A stretch of 28,129 bases of DNA from positions 1-28,129 of the forward strand of contig CAZKGO010000065.1 of the NCBI GenBank assembly GCA_964552235.1. Direction: 5' to 3'. Below the pieces are notes generated by a model. That model did not search any database and had not been told where the DNA came from. It worked only from the letters and a program-made list of their open reading frames with translations. The translations under genes were made by a program, and so were the position numbers. Each line of letters opens with the position of its first letter. The stretch's first letter is position 1. Shown here in pieces: positions 1 to 7,752 of this stretch. Source of the stretch: CAVTHK01 sp964552235 (GTDB lineage: Bacteria > Spirochaetota > Spirochaetia > SZUA-6 > CAVTHK01).

Positions 1-89
1 TTGTGGTCCGGGACGCGGATCGAAGGGTCGAAGTTGTGAGGGCTGCAGGACCAGCTCTCGCTCTCCCAGGGACCTGACGCGGTTTTCAT
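1..89 (-). CDS. Possible 5' end of a gene running off the left edge
   Basis: Reading leftwards from an ATG at 89-87 gives an uninterrupted 29-codon start, MKTASGPWESESW, continuing with SPHNF and FDPSIRVPD. The spacing of W, SP and N resembles the extreme N-terminus of some HMG-CoA-lyase-like or isopropylmalate-synthase-like enzymes, but that is a memory-level resemblance over very few residues. No strong ribosome binding site is visible. The only other content of 1-216 is the untranslated gap up to the flavodoxin gene, in which I see nothing. Treat as a plausible partial gene of unknown function. Confidence 0.35.
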   Translation of the reverse strand, partial: MKTASGPWESESWSCSPHNFDPSIRVPDH

Positions 90-216
90 GGCGGGCCCAC
101 TGTAGCACCGCACTTCGGGGCCGTCAAACTCCGGCGGGTCGCGCAGGACCGCGGCAGGCAGCGACGGGCTCACTCTGCCACGGCGTCAGCGACTTGGGAT
201 GCCCGTGATGCCCATG

Positions 217-699
217 TTAGGAACGGATCGGAATCTGCGCGGCAAAGGCTTCGACCCTTGTCTGCCAGCCCTCCTCCAGCGGCCCCTTGAGCCCGGTCAC
301 GTACACCGTGCCCTCGGCGACCTTGACGAGGCCCCTGGCCTGCAGCAGCTCGTTCATGATCGGAATGATGCGCTGCCACCGCGCCATCTCCGCCTCGGTG
401 GGCATCCGGCCGGTCTTTTTGTCCGGGCGGGCAGCACCCTGGGTGCTCACGACCGCGTACTTTGCGCCGGCCTGCAGGTTCAGCCTCTTCAGGAAGCGGC
501 GCATGCTTCCGATCGGCCTGCCCATCCGGCCGGGCGAGCTGAAGACGTACAGGTCAGCCGGAGGAAGCTCCGTGGGCTTCGCCTCCCTGACGTGATGCAC
601 GTTGACCGTCACGCCCTTTGCGGCCATCTGCGTGCGGAACTCCTCGGCGACCGCGGCCCCGTTGCCGTACTTCGAGGCGTGGAAGTACTCGATCTTCAT
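217..699 (-). CDS. Flavodoxin-like protein
   Basis: This 160-residue protein begins MKIEYFHASKYGNGAAVAEEF, which is the first beta-strand, phosphate-binding loop and helix 1 of a flavodoxin fold (residues 1-20). The stretch LYVFSSPGRMGRPIG near residues 52-66 corresponds to the strand and loop that hold the isoalloxazine ring. AKYAVVSTQGA is the next core strand. The length is normal for a single-domain flavodoxin. Such proteins bind FMN and carry electrons or protect against redox stress in the cytoplasm; no partner oxidoreductase is adjacent. It lies 21 bases downstream of the interrupted thioesterase on the same strand, so the two probably formed one transcript. A small FMN-dependent reductase is an alternative. 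Confidence 0.78.
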   Translation of the reverse strand: MKIEYFHASKYGNGAAVAEEFRTQMAAKGVTVNVHHVREAKPTELPPADLYVFSSPGRMGRPIGSMRRFLKRLNLQAGAKYAVVSTQGAARPDKKTGRMPTEAEMARWQRIIPIMNELLQARGLVKVAEGTVYVTGLKGPLEEGWQTRVEAFAAQIPIRS

Positions 700-720
700 G
701 GCGCCCTCCCCATGTGGATT

Positions 721-1227
721 CTACAGGTCGATGGCCTCGGGATCATCAGGCGACGGCGTGACGCGCCACTGGTCCTCGTGATGATCGAACTCACCGATCT
801 GATCGAGCCGCAGCTTGAGGTACCTGCCCTCGCCGGTCACGGCGACGTCGCCGTTGGCCAGGACGAGCTCGGCCGTGCCTTCGAAGAACCGGCCGCCGTC
901 GTGGGTGACTCTGCCGATCACGCGCAGCTCGCTGTCCAGCCGGATCGGCCTCCTGAACCGGGTCTTCAGCCCGACGGTCACGCTTCAGGTCTCTTCGGTG
1001 CGGCCGATCCGGATCGCCCGCCCGATCGTCTCGTCGATCACTGCGGTGGCGATGCCGCCGTGGAGCCTGCCCGGATAGCTCTGGTGCTCCTGCCGGGGCC
1101 TGACGACGGCGATCACTTGGCCCGAATCGGTCTCGTAGAACGCGGCCGAGCGCCCGTGCGGGTTGCTCAGGCCGCAGACCAGGCACATCTCGCAGTTGGG
1201 CTGCTTTCGGGCAACAGTGTCGCGCAT
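721..1227 (-). pseudogene. PaaI-type hotdog thioesterase interrupted by an in-frame TGA
   Basis: Reading left from ATG 1227-1225, which is preceded by a good GAGGAGGG ribosome site, gives MRDTVARKQPNCEMCLVCGL, then YPGRLHGG and the helix DETIGRAIRIGRTEET. This is the N-terminal half of a PaaI/hotdog acyl-CoA thioesterase. A TGA at 987-985 (codon 81) follows. The same frame then continues SVTVGLKTRFRRPI to the natural TAG at 721 and supplies the second half of the fold. Relatives I recall have Trp at the interrupted position, so a single TGG to TGA change explains the stop. A GTG at 981 could restart translation. Other genes here end in TGA, so recoding is unlikely. It may be a true nonsense mutation or a sequence error. 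Confidence 0.75.
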
Positions 1228-1255
1228 GGGTCCCCTCCTCTGGAGTTGGGGAGCG

Positions 1256-1270
1256 GCCCCCGATCGGGGC
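1256..1270. repeat. Small inverted repeat upstream of the thioesterase gene
   Basis: GCCCC and GGGGC flank CGATC, giving a nearly perfect palindrome centred on GATC about 30 bases upstream of the thioesterase start. It could be a regulator site or a stem in the 5' leader, but palindromes of this size are frequent in DNA this rich in GC. Confidence 0.25.
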
Positions 1271-1377
1271 TCGAGCGCCCGCGGGCCCGCGCCTGCCGTG
1301 CCGGCGGGCCGGCGCAGTCGCGCACTGACGCCGGCGCCGCATCCGATACTGCGGCGCACCGCAGCGGCCGTCAAGCG

Positions 1378-1395
1378 CGGCACGGGCTCGGGGGC
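1378..1395 (+). repeat. 18-base sequence shared with 7638-7655
   Basis: CGGCACGGGCTCGGGGGC occurs here and again at 7638-7655, both times in intergenic DNA and in the same orientation. Each copy is preceded by CCGTGCCG (1296 and 7434), which pairs with its start. This may be part of a dispersed extragenic repeat or a chance match in GC-rich DNA. Confidence 0.3.
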
Positions 1396-1415
1396 GGCCC
1401 GAGAACCGACTCCGG

Positions 1416-1444
1416 GTGACGCACGGCCCGTCTTCTGCTATAAG
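1416..1444 (+). promoter_or_regulatory. Promoter of the EamA gene, probably leaderless
   Basis: GTGACG (1416-1421) is followed after 17 bases by TATAAG (1439-1444), which matches the -10 consensus at five of six positions. Only six bases separate the -10 box from the ATG at 1451. Transcription would therefore begin at or next to the start codon, which agrees with the absence of any Shine-Dalgarno sequence. Confidence 0.5.
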
Positions 1445-1450
1445 CACGCG

Positions 1451-2323
1451 ATGAGCCGCCGGGGATTGCTGCTGTTCGCCGCCATGAGCCTGATCTGGGG
1501 GATCCCGTACCTCCTGATCCGCGTCGCCGTGGGAGGGGTCTCGCCCGCAGTGCTGGTGTTCGCCCGCACGGCGATCGGCGGCCTCCTCCTCATGCCGATC
1601 GTGCTCGCCCGCGGCGGGCTGCGGGCGATCAGCGGCAGGTGGGTCCCGCTGCTCGCCTATGCGGTCTGCGAGGTGGCGATCCCCCAGTTCTTTCTCTCGA
1701 GCGCCGAGCAGCGCATCTCCAGCTCGCTGGCCGGGCTTCTGGTCGCATGCGTTCCGCTGGCAGGCACGGCCGTCGCGCCTCTGTTCGGCAATCGCGAAGG
1801 GATCGGCCTCGCGGGCGTGGGCGGCCTGGCGCTCGGGATCGCCGGGGTGGCCGCCATCGTGGGGCTCGACTTCGAGGCGTCGGACGCCGTCGCCCTGGTG
1901 CAGATGGCGGTGGTGGTCGTCGGCTATGCCCTCGGCCCCGCCATCGTCGCGCGCTGCCTCGAGGGCATCCCGTCGGTCGCCGTCAACGGCGTGTCCCTCG
2001 CCGCCTGCGCGCTCGCCTACGCGCCGCCGGCGGCGATGCAGTGGCCTCGGGCCGTTCCGGCGCCCCAGGTGCTCGCTTCGCTCGCGGTGCTGGGAGTGGT
2101 GTGCACCGCCTTAGCCTTCATCTTGTTCTTCGCCCTGATCCGCGAGGTGGGGCCGGTGCGGGCCACCGTGATCACCTACGTCAACCCCGCGGTCGCCGCC
2201 ATCGCCGGCGTCGCGATCCTCGGGGAGAGATTCACCGTCGGGATGGGGATCGGCTTGGTGCTGGTGCTGGCCGGGTCGTTCCTGGCCACGCGGCCCGTGC
2301 GCGCGGCCCGGCGGCAGAATTGA
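1451..2323 (+). CDS. DMT-superfamily (EamA) transporter
   Basis: This 290-residue protein is almost entirely hydrophobic and shows the two EamA repeats of about five helices each. The first begins LIWGIPYLLIRVAV and has FARTAIGGLLLMP as its second and third helices. The second ends AAIAGVAILGERFTVGMGIG, a typical EamA motif in which LGE precedes the last helix. The size fits the ten-helix drug/metabolite transporter family, inner-membrane exporters of metabolites or amino acids whose substrate cannot be read from sequence. ATG 1451 is chosen because it directly precedes the first helix and sits just behind a -10 box; the reading frame upstream of it is low-complexity and not protein-like. No partner gene is apparent. 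Confidence 0.85.
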   Translation: MSRRGLLLFAAMSLIWGIPYLLIRVAVGGVSPAVLVFARTAIGGLLLMPIVLARGGLRAISGRWVPLLAYAVCEVAIPQFFLSSAEQRISSSLAGLLVACVPLAGTAVAPLFGNREGIGLAGVGGLALGIAGVAAIVGLDFEASDAVALVQMAVVVVGYALGPAIVARCLEGIPSVAVNGVSLAACALAYAPPAAMQWPRAVPAPQVLASLAVLGVVCTALAFILFFALIREVGPVRATVITYVNPAVAAIAGVAILGERFTVGMGIGLVLVLAGSFLATRPVRAARRQN

Positions 2324-2391
2324 CCGCCGCATCGGGGGGGGGCGCTATCTTAGCGAGTGACGGCATCGGCAGCGAACGAGGGCAAGCGAAC

Positions 2392-3144
2392 ATGTCGGAC
2401 AGCGGCGGTGCAGGCGATCCTTCGGCAAGCTTTTCACGCGGGCGCCATGGGTGTTCCCGGCGGTCCTGCTCGTCGGCGGAATGGTCTCCCTGCTCGTCGG
2501 CCGCGAAGCCGGCATGTGGGACCGCGTCCGCGTGAGCCCGCCGTGGCCCTATCTCGCGGCCTTTGCCGTGATCGCGGTCGGCGCGATCGTCGCGGCTGCG
2601 CTCACGGACAACCGCCTGGTGCAGCTGTTCGAGAGCTTCTACCGCTACGGGTACCTCGTGTTCGGCGGCGGGCAGGTCGTGGTGCCGGTCATGCAGAGCG
2701 AGCTGGTGGACCTTCGCCGCTGCATCACGAACCGGGAGTTCCTGGCCGGCTACGGCCTCGTGCAGGGATTGCCGGGGCCCATGTTCAGCTTCGCCGCCTT
2801 TGCCGCAGGCGTGGCCTCGCGCAGCGGAGGCGCCCTGGTGCAGGCCGTCGGCGCTGCCATCGGCGGGGTGGGGATCTTTCTTCCGGGGGGTGCTGCTGGT
2901 CTACTTTGCCCATCCGATCTGGGAGGAGCTCCGCAGCATACGGGCGATCGCGATCGCGCTGCGGGGAATCAGCGCCGTTGCAGGAGGGATGATCGCCGTG
3001 TCGGCGGTGGTCCTGATGCGGGCCGCAGGCCTGGCGCCGCTGAACCTCGCGATCGCGGCTGCGACCGCCCTGATCCTCGGCTTTACGAGGATCCCGGCGC
3101 CCGCCATCGTCGCCGCCGCGCTGCTGGCCGGCGCGCTTCTGTAG
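2392..3144 (+). pseudogene. chrA: Remnant of chromate transporter ChrA (C-terminal domain, frameshifted)
   Basis: From about 2421 one frame reads FGKLFTRAPWVFPAVLLVGG, then YRYGYLVFGGGQVVVP and GLVQGLPGPMFSFAAFAAG, the signature motifs of the second CHR domain. After IFLPG at about 2885 the frame is lost in a run of six G. Removing one G restores VLLVYFAHPIW and the rest of the domain to the TAG at 3142. The N-terminal CHR domain of the usual two-domain protein, with its FGGP motif, is absent. The only upstream ATG (2392, MSDSGGAGDP, behind GAGGG) is in another frame, so a second indel or a deletion junction lies near 2418. The gene looks inactive unless the indels are sequencing errors. A ChrB-domain gene lies 23 kb away. 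Confidence 0.75.
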
Positions 3145-3153
3145 ATCGAGCCG

Positions 3154-3634
3154 CTATTCGTCGCACACGGGGTACTGGGGAGGCGCTTTGCCGACTCTGT
3201 CCACGACCCGCGGGTATTCGGCGCCCTCGATACGGGGCGCGTTGGAATCCAGGACCTCCACGGTATGGATCAGCTCGGCGCCAAAGTCGAAGCGGTACTT
3301 GAAGTGCTTGCCCCGTCGCAGACGAAACTCGCCCAACACCGCTTCCACGGCTGAACGGGGGGCTCCGAACCCGGAGTCCTCCAGGTCGCCGCCCATGGGA
3401 TCCCCGCCGTATTCCTGCTCCGGCTTGAACAGCCGGTTGTCCATGTAGAACGCGTAGAGGTGGCTGTTGTCCCAGCCAGATGCGGGCGGGTCGATCCTTC
3501 GCGACGGAGCGCTCCTCGCGATCCGACCACTCACCCGTGCCCTCGCGCGCGGCCTCGTCACGCCTCAGGCAGCAGTGCTTGTACTTCTTGCCGCTTCCGC
3601 AGGGGCAGGGATCGTTTCTGCCGATCTTGCTCAT
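3154..3634 (-). pseudogene. SEC-C zinc-motif plus pRiA4b ORF-3-like protein, frameshifted
   Basis: Translation from ATG 3634 gives a textbook SEC-C motif: RNDPCPCGSGKKYKHCC, with zinc ligands C10, C12 and the H20-C21-C22 group. About 30 residues later the frame changes. The continuation in the neighbouring frame (roughly 3490 down to 3154) reads WDNSHLYAFYMDN, FRLRRGKHFKYRFDFGAEL and YPRVVDRVGKAPPQYPVCDE, which match the pRiA4b ORF-3-like (IS1096 TnpR-type) domain. The two parts lie in different frames and the beginning of the second domain is missing, so both a frameshift and an internal loss are likely. SEC-C modules often sit at protein ends as zinc-binding interaction tags; the function of this architecture is unknown. 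The 293 bases between this gene and the isomerase gene show nothing I can identify. Confidence 0.65.
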
Positions 3635-3927
3635 GCGACCTCGCGCTGCTTCTGTACGCTGTCATCTTAGCCCCGGGCGGACTCGCACGCACGGCCGTCC
3701 GGCGACCTCGCGGCGGACCCTTCGGCGGGCGAGAACAGAAAACGCCTCGAACGCGCTCGCGCAGTCGTCGCTGGCCGCCTGCGGGGACCCGCGGCTCGGC
3801 GCCGCATGGCGGCAGCCGGCGACAGTCTTGACCTTCGACCTGCACTTCTCTGATCACGCGAACCCGCGGGCGGCGCGGGATGCAAAGGGCAGGCCTCGGC
3901 GCCCGCAGCGGCGTCCACCCGCTGCCC

Positions 3928-5382
3928 TCACTCCCCAGTCACCACGACTGACTCGATCCCCAGCAGCTCGCCGATCGTCTTGATCGTCTGCGCGTGGTGC
4001 CCGATGCCGAGGGCAAAGTGGTGCGTCGGCCCCTCGGCGACCCATCGCTTGAGGAACGTCCGGACATCGGACTTGAACAGGCCATGGGTGTTCGTGTTGC
4101 CCGTCGGCGGGATCGGGCCGTCGACCGACTCGCCCTCGGCGATGACGAACTTGAACCTGCCGTCGCGGGTGCTGGAGATCGAGAGCATCGTGATCGGGCC
4201 GTGCCTGATGTTGAACTCGACGCCGGCCCCTGATCCCGGCTTGCCGTGGTACGTGGTGAGGCTGCGCAGCAGGGGCTTGCGGTCTGCGATGTTCAAGTGA
4301 TGCGGCCCGTCGTGCCCCACCAGCACTGTGCCCCTCTGGAAGTCCACGGGATGGAACTCGGCGAAGCTCCCCCCGATCTCCAGGCGGTCCATGATCATCA
4401 TGGCGATGCAGGTCTTGACGTCGTACTCGCCGCACATCGGAAAGCCTGCTGCGGTGAGCAGCGAGTTGCCTGCGATCAGGTTCGCCATCAGCGTCCGCAT
4501 CTCGGTGCCCTCTTCGGCCTCGTAGTAGTAGGCGAGCCCCTGCAGGTCCTTTTCCGCTACGAAGCGCTCGAGCGCAACAGCCGCCCGGGCCGCCGTGCGC
4601 AGGTCTTCCGCGGTGAGCCTGCGCGTGATCGGGTCGGACCCGGGATCGGGGGCGTCGAAGAACTCGAGGATCCTCGCCTCGGTCTTCTTGACCGCGCTCT
4701 CCTCCACGGTGCGGAAGTGGCGCATCAGATCGTCGGGCTCCGCCAGCACCACGTGGCAGCCAAAGGCGGCTGTGAGCGCGGTGGGGTCCGCGTGCATGTC
4801 GAGCATCCCCTCGAGCACGTGGCCCATCAGGCCGATCCGCGCGCGGCGGAGGTCGTGCAGGACCTTCGCGATCCCGCACCAGGCTGCGATCTCCTGGTCC
4901 GCGGCCGGGTCTCCCTCCAGCATCCCAATCACCACGCGGGGCATCGGCCTGCCGAGGCGCACGGCCACTCCGGCGAACTCGGGCAGCGAGCAGATGTCAT
5001 CGTTGCAGAGCTGGACGTAGGTTGAGGAGTGGGGGTAGTCCATCGCGCTCAGCGGCTGCAGCGCTGCGAGCACGATGGGCGCCGTGATCTCCCGCGCGAC
5101 GGCAGCGAACGTGGAAGACGTGGCGTACGTGAGCATGTCGACGAACAGGAGGTCCAGGTCGGCGGCCTTGATCGCGGCCACCACCCGCTGGGCGGCGGCG
5201 GCGTTGTCGATGATGCCAAAGGTGGAAACCTGGACGCCGGCGGCCCGCACTTTGCGCTCGAAGCGCAGCATCTTGCCCCTGAGCTCGCCGAGCAGGCCTT
5301 CGAACTGGCCCCAGTACGCGTGGTGCCCGACGCCCACGATGCCGACGTTGGCGCCCAGCGGCCGCAGTCGCTCCACTTGCAC
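3928..5382 (-). CDS. Sugar isomerase of the L-arabinose/L-fucose isomerase type
   Basis: The protein has 484 residues and starts at GTG 5382 behind a strong AGGAGGG ribosome site. The N-terminal part has a Rossmann-like start (ANVGIVGVGHHAYWGQF), and STYVQLCNDDIC and GHVLEGMLDMHAD resemble the middle domain of arabinose/fucose isomerases. The C-terminal part contains conserved acid and histidine segments, CGEYDVKTCIAMM, VGHDGPHHLN and HHFALGIGHHAQT, which correspond to metal and substrate positions in this superfamily. These enzymes interconvert aldoses and ketoses in the cytoplasm with a divalent metal. The sequence looks like a divergent branch, so the sugar is unknown. The divergent neighbour is a decayed GH92-like glycosidase, which suggests a former glycan-use locus. 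The C-terminus is complete (TGA at 3928). Confidence 0.75.
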   Translation of the reverse strand: MQVERLRPLGANVGIVGVGHHAYWGQFEGLLGELRGKMLRFERKVRAAGVQVSTFGIIDNAAAAQRVVAAIKAADLDLLFVDMLTYATSSTFAAVAREITAPIVLAALQPLSAMDYPHSSTYVQLCNDDICSLPEFAGVAVRLGRPMPRVVIGMLEGDPAADQEIAAWCGIAKVLHDLRRARIGLMGHVLEGMLDMHADPTALTAAFGCHVVLAEPDDLMRHFRTVEESAVKKTEARILEFFDAPDPGSDPITRRLTAEDLRTAARAAVALERFVAEKDLQGLAYYYEAEEGTEMRTLMANLIAGNSLLTAAGFPMCGEYDVKTCIAMMIMDRLEIGGSFAEFHPVDFQRGTVLVGHDGPHHLNIADRKPLLRSLTTYHGKPGSGAGVEFNIRHGPITMLSISSTRDGRFKFVIAEGESVDGPIPPTGNTNTHGLFKSDVRTFLKRWVAEGPTHHFALGIGHHAQTIKTIGELLGIESVVVTGE

Positions 5383-5538
5383 GGGTCCCTCCTGCCTGCC
5401 CGCCCGGAATCAAGACGAAGGCTGCGCGCCCGCCAGACGCTCGCGGTCACGGTCGGCAGCTCCGCACGCCCAGGCGCTTGCGACTTGACCGGCCGGGTGA
5501 CGCGTTCCCCCAGCGAATGCTCGCCCACGGCCGCAGCT

Positions 5539-5567
5539 ACACTATGCCCAACGCCTGGTGCTGTAAA
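5539..5567 (-). promoter_or_regulatory. Candidate promoter of the sugar isomerase gene
   Basis: On the minus strand TTTACA (plus positions 5567-5562) is followed after 17 bases by TAGTGT (5544-5539). The -35 is good and the -10 moderate. It would give a leader of about 150 bases before the GTG at 5382. No competing promoter is visible in this 264-base divergent region. Confidence 0.35.
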
Positions 5568-5646
5568 GGTTGCACGCAAGGCTCAGGCCGCCCCCGCGAC
5601 GCACGGCGCCGTCGCCGGCTTGCTCTCCTCACGCGGCCGGATCATA

Positions 5647-6570
5647 GTGCGCTCGTCCCCAGGGGAGGAGTCGTCCGCGCCCGCATCGCCTGACCGCTGC
5701 TGCCGCTGGGTCGACCCGTTCATCGGCACCGAGGCGATCGACCTTCCAGAGCCGCAGGGCACTGCCGCCACGTGGTTCTACCTCAAGGCCCGGATCGGCA
5801 ACACCCACCCCGGCGCGTGCCTGCCCTTGAGTCCCGTGACCGCGTGCCCGTACTCCGGAGCCTACGTCACGGGCTACGGCCGCTACGGTGCGAACACCCA
5901 CGGCAGCCCTCCCAGGATCTATGAGAAGAAGGCTGCTTTCGGCGTCACCCACGTCCACCACTGGGGGACCGGCAACATCCACTCGTTCTACAACTTCCTC
6001 CTCACGATGCCGTACCGTGGATGGCCCGCCTGCGCGCCCGCGGTGGATCTCCTCGCCAGTCGGCCCTACGATCTGGCCGACGAGAGGGCCGAGCCCGGCT
6101 GCTGCTCGGCGCTGCTCCGGAACATCGACGTCCGGGTGGAGCTCACGGTCGCCGATCGCGCCGCTGCGCACCGCTACGGCTTTGCCTGCTCCGCGGGCGG
6201 CCGATGCGGCGGCTCGATGGTGCACCACGGGGTGCAGTGGCACTTCGCGCTGCTGTGTCCCGCGGCCGCCGAGACGATCCTCTGGCGAGGCACGGCTGCC
6301 GGCGCGGTGTCGGGCGGCCATCTCCTGCAGCCGGTCCGCTGCCTCGAGGCCGCGGAGCTGGCCCTGGACGAAGCGCCATGATCCGGACTCTCGAACGCGA
6401 CGCACGCGGCGTCCGCCCGGGTGAGGAGCGCCAGTCCCACTCCCACGTGCCCGACCTCGCCTACGGCGCCTTCTGCACGCTTGCGATCGCCGAACGCATC
6501 GGCTGCGCGGAGGGGGCGCAGCTGCTGCGGCTGCGCGCCAGCCGCCAAGCATACTCACTGCTGACATGCT
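5647..6570 (+). pseudogene. GH92-like glycosidase remnant with internal deletion
   Basis: From GTG 5647 the frame gives RWVDPFIGTEAIDLP, then RIGNTHPGACLPLSP and YSGAYVTGYGRYG with HHWGTGNIHSFYNF. This is the N-terminal domain of a GH92-like (alpha-mannosidase-type) protein. That frame stops at TGA 6379. A different frame from about 6432 reads HSHVPDLAYGAFCTLAIAER, which resembles the later catalytic-domain segment where such proteins have a YxDWxxAxLA helix. GH92 proteins are normally 700 residues or more, so several hundred residues are missing and the frame is broken. The start is uncertain because no ATG or clear ribosome site precedes the conserved part. The first half is recognised with reasonable certainty, the second half less so. 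Confidence 0.6.
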
Positions 6571-6682
6571 CCGTGCGAGGGCCGTCACGAGGTGGCGCGG
6601 CGACTGCTGCTGTCGCTGGCTGCTGGTCGCACCCACTGAGCGCCTGTGATCCAGGCACCGAGCGCGGCACGCGGCAAGGACG

Positions 6683-6712
6683 TTGACCGGCGGCAGTCCC
6701 GGTCCCTATCAT
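6683..6712 (+). promoter_or_regulatory. Promoter of the P-loop kinase gene, probably leaderless
   Basis: TTGACC (6683-6688), an 18-base spacer and TATCAT (6707-6712) form a good promoter. The in-frame ATG at 6711 lies inside the -10 box, so it cannot be the start of this transcript. The ATG at 6723 falls ten bases after the box, at the expected start of transcription or a few bases beyond it. No ribosome binding site is present. Confidence 0.5.
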
Positions 6713-6722
6713 GGCGGCCGCG

Positions 6723-7358
6723 ATGCCCGCTCTCACCGACATCCTCTGGATCGGAGGCTCTGCCTGCTCCGGCAAGTCGACCGCGGCCGAGCGGCTGGCT
6801 GCCGAGCTCGCGCTCCCGGTCTACCACTGCGACGACCACTGGTACGGGCCCGATGACCACCTAGCCCGCGCGAATCCCGCGGATCACCCCAACCTCTGCC
6901 TGTGGCGCGACCGGACCCGACGCAGAGAGTGGTTCCTCACGCCGCCGCGGGAGCATGCGGCAGTCATGAACGGCGCGTTCCGGGAGGAGTTCCCCATGAT
7001 CGCGGCCGACCTCGCCCGGCTCGGGGCCGGCGTCGTCGAGGGGGTCAGCGTCACGCCGGGCGTGCTGCGCGAGGCGGTTCCCGCAGCGCGCGCCGTGTTC
7101 CTGATCTCCACTCCCGCGTTTCGCCGCGCCCGCTACCTCGATCGCGGGTTCGCCAGGCAGTGGGTCGACGCCTACGCCGACCCTGCCGCGGCCTTCGAGA
7201 CCCTGATGGCGGCCAACGACCTGATGGCCGAGGGGTGGGCGGCCGAAGCCGAGGCTGCCGGATACCCGGTGCTGGTGGTCGGCGGGTCGAGCCTGCCTGA
7301 CGATACGTACGCGGGCGTGGTCAGCGCGTTGGGACTGGACAAGCCGGCCGGGCGGTAG
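6723..7358 (+). CDS. P-loop nucleoside/small-molecule kinase-like ATPase
   Basis: The 211-residue protein has a clear Walker A loop, GGSACSGKST, at residues 11-20 (lysine 18). Next comes the DDHWYGPDDH segment, which in adenylate/shikimate-kinase-like proteins lies where the acceptor substrate binds. AGVVEGVSVTP and ARAVFLISTPAFRRARYLDR correspond to a Walker B-like strand and an arginine-bearing lid. The size suits a one-domain cytoplasmic NMP-kinase-fold enzyme. The substrate is unknown and no biosynthetic partner is adjacent. ATG 6723 is preferred to ATG 6711 because the latter is inside the -10 promoter box. A chloramphenicol- or aminoglycoside-type modifying kinase cannot be excluded. 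Confidence 0.75.
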   Translation: MPALTDILWIGGSACSGKSTAAERLAAELALPVYHCDDHWYGPDDHLARANPADHPNLCLWRDRTRRREWFLTPPREHAAVMNGAFREEFPMIAADLARLGAGVVEGVSVTPGVLREAVPAARAVFLISTPAFRRARYLDRGFARQWVDAYADPAAAFETLMAANDLMAEGWAAEAEAAGYPVLVVGGSSLPDDTYAGVVSALGLDKPAGR

Positions 7359-7477
7359 CAGCGGTAGCGCTGCGCGGACCGCGTCGCGAAGGCGGCCGCA
7401 TACCCTGCGGAGCGTAGCGGGTCGGCGCGCGTCCCGTGCCGGCGGCCGGCGGCTCCTTGCGTGAGCGGGCGCAGGGG

Positions 7478-7499
7478 CGGGCGCGCGCGAGCGCGCCCG
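7478..7499. terminator. Strong GC hairpin with GCGA tetraloop
   Basis: CGGGCGCGC and GCGCGCCCG pair perfectly over nine bases around a GCGA loop of the stable GNRA class. It lies 120 bases after the P-loop kinase gene. No T-run follows, so it is at best a weak or factor-dependent terminator, or a stabilising RNA end. Confidence 0.3.
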
Positions 7500-7637
7500 G
7501 TCCGAAGGCGCGGGATCAGGCGGACCGCGCCGCAAGCGGCGGCTGCGGCCGACGAGGCGACGGGCCGCCGAGGACGGAACCCCCGAAGCACGCGACCCCG
7601 AGCCCGGCGGCCGGGCGCCTGTTGTACGCCGGCAGAG

Positions 7638-7655
7638 ACGGCACGGGCTCGGGGG
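7638..7655 (+). repeat. Second copy of the 18-base intergenic sequence
   Basis: Identical to 1378-1395. With CCCGTGCCG at 7433-7441 it forms the ends of a roughly 215-base segment without coding content. Confidence 0.3.
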
Positions 7656-7708
7656 CACGCCCAGACGAAGAGCGCGAATGGGCGCAAGCTGCGCTCAGCG
7701 GCGGGCGA

Positions 7709-7725
7709 AAACCCGCATCGGGTTT
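7709..7725. promoter_or_regulatory. Palindromic operator candidate overlapping the symporter -35 box
   Basis: AAACCCG-CAT-CGGGTTT is a perfect seven-base inverted repeat with a three-base centre. Its right arm overlaps the first bases of the -35 element TTGACA. A dimeric repressor bound here would block RNA polymerase, so the symporter/aldolase operon is probably substrate-regulated. The regulator is not encoded nearby. Confidence 0.5.
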
Positions 7726-7752
7726 GACAAGCGCGCGCGGCGGTCCTAGACT
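7724..7752 (+). promoter_or_regulatory. Sigma-70-type promoter of the symporter-aldolase operon
   Basis: A perfect TTGACA (7724-7729), an optimal 17-base spacer and TAGACT (7747-7752) make this one of the clearest promoters in the window. The transcript would carry a leader of about 195 bases before the ATG at 7953. Confidence 0.7.

Noticed and set aside
985..987. TGA read as tryptophan (alternative genetic code)
   Set aside because: The EamA, isomerase, symporter, aldolase and kinase genes all end in TGA at the expected C-terminus, so TGA is a normal stop here.
7359..7700. Small protein genes in the long intergenic stretch
   Set aside because: All frames are Arg/Ala/Pro-rich, without ribosome sites, hydrophobic cores or known motifs.
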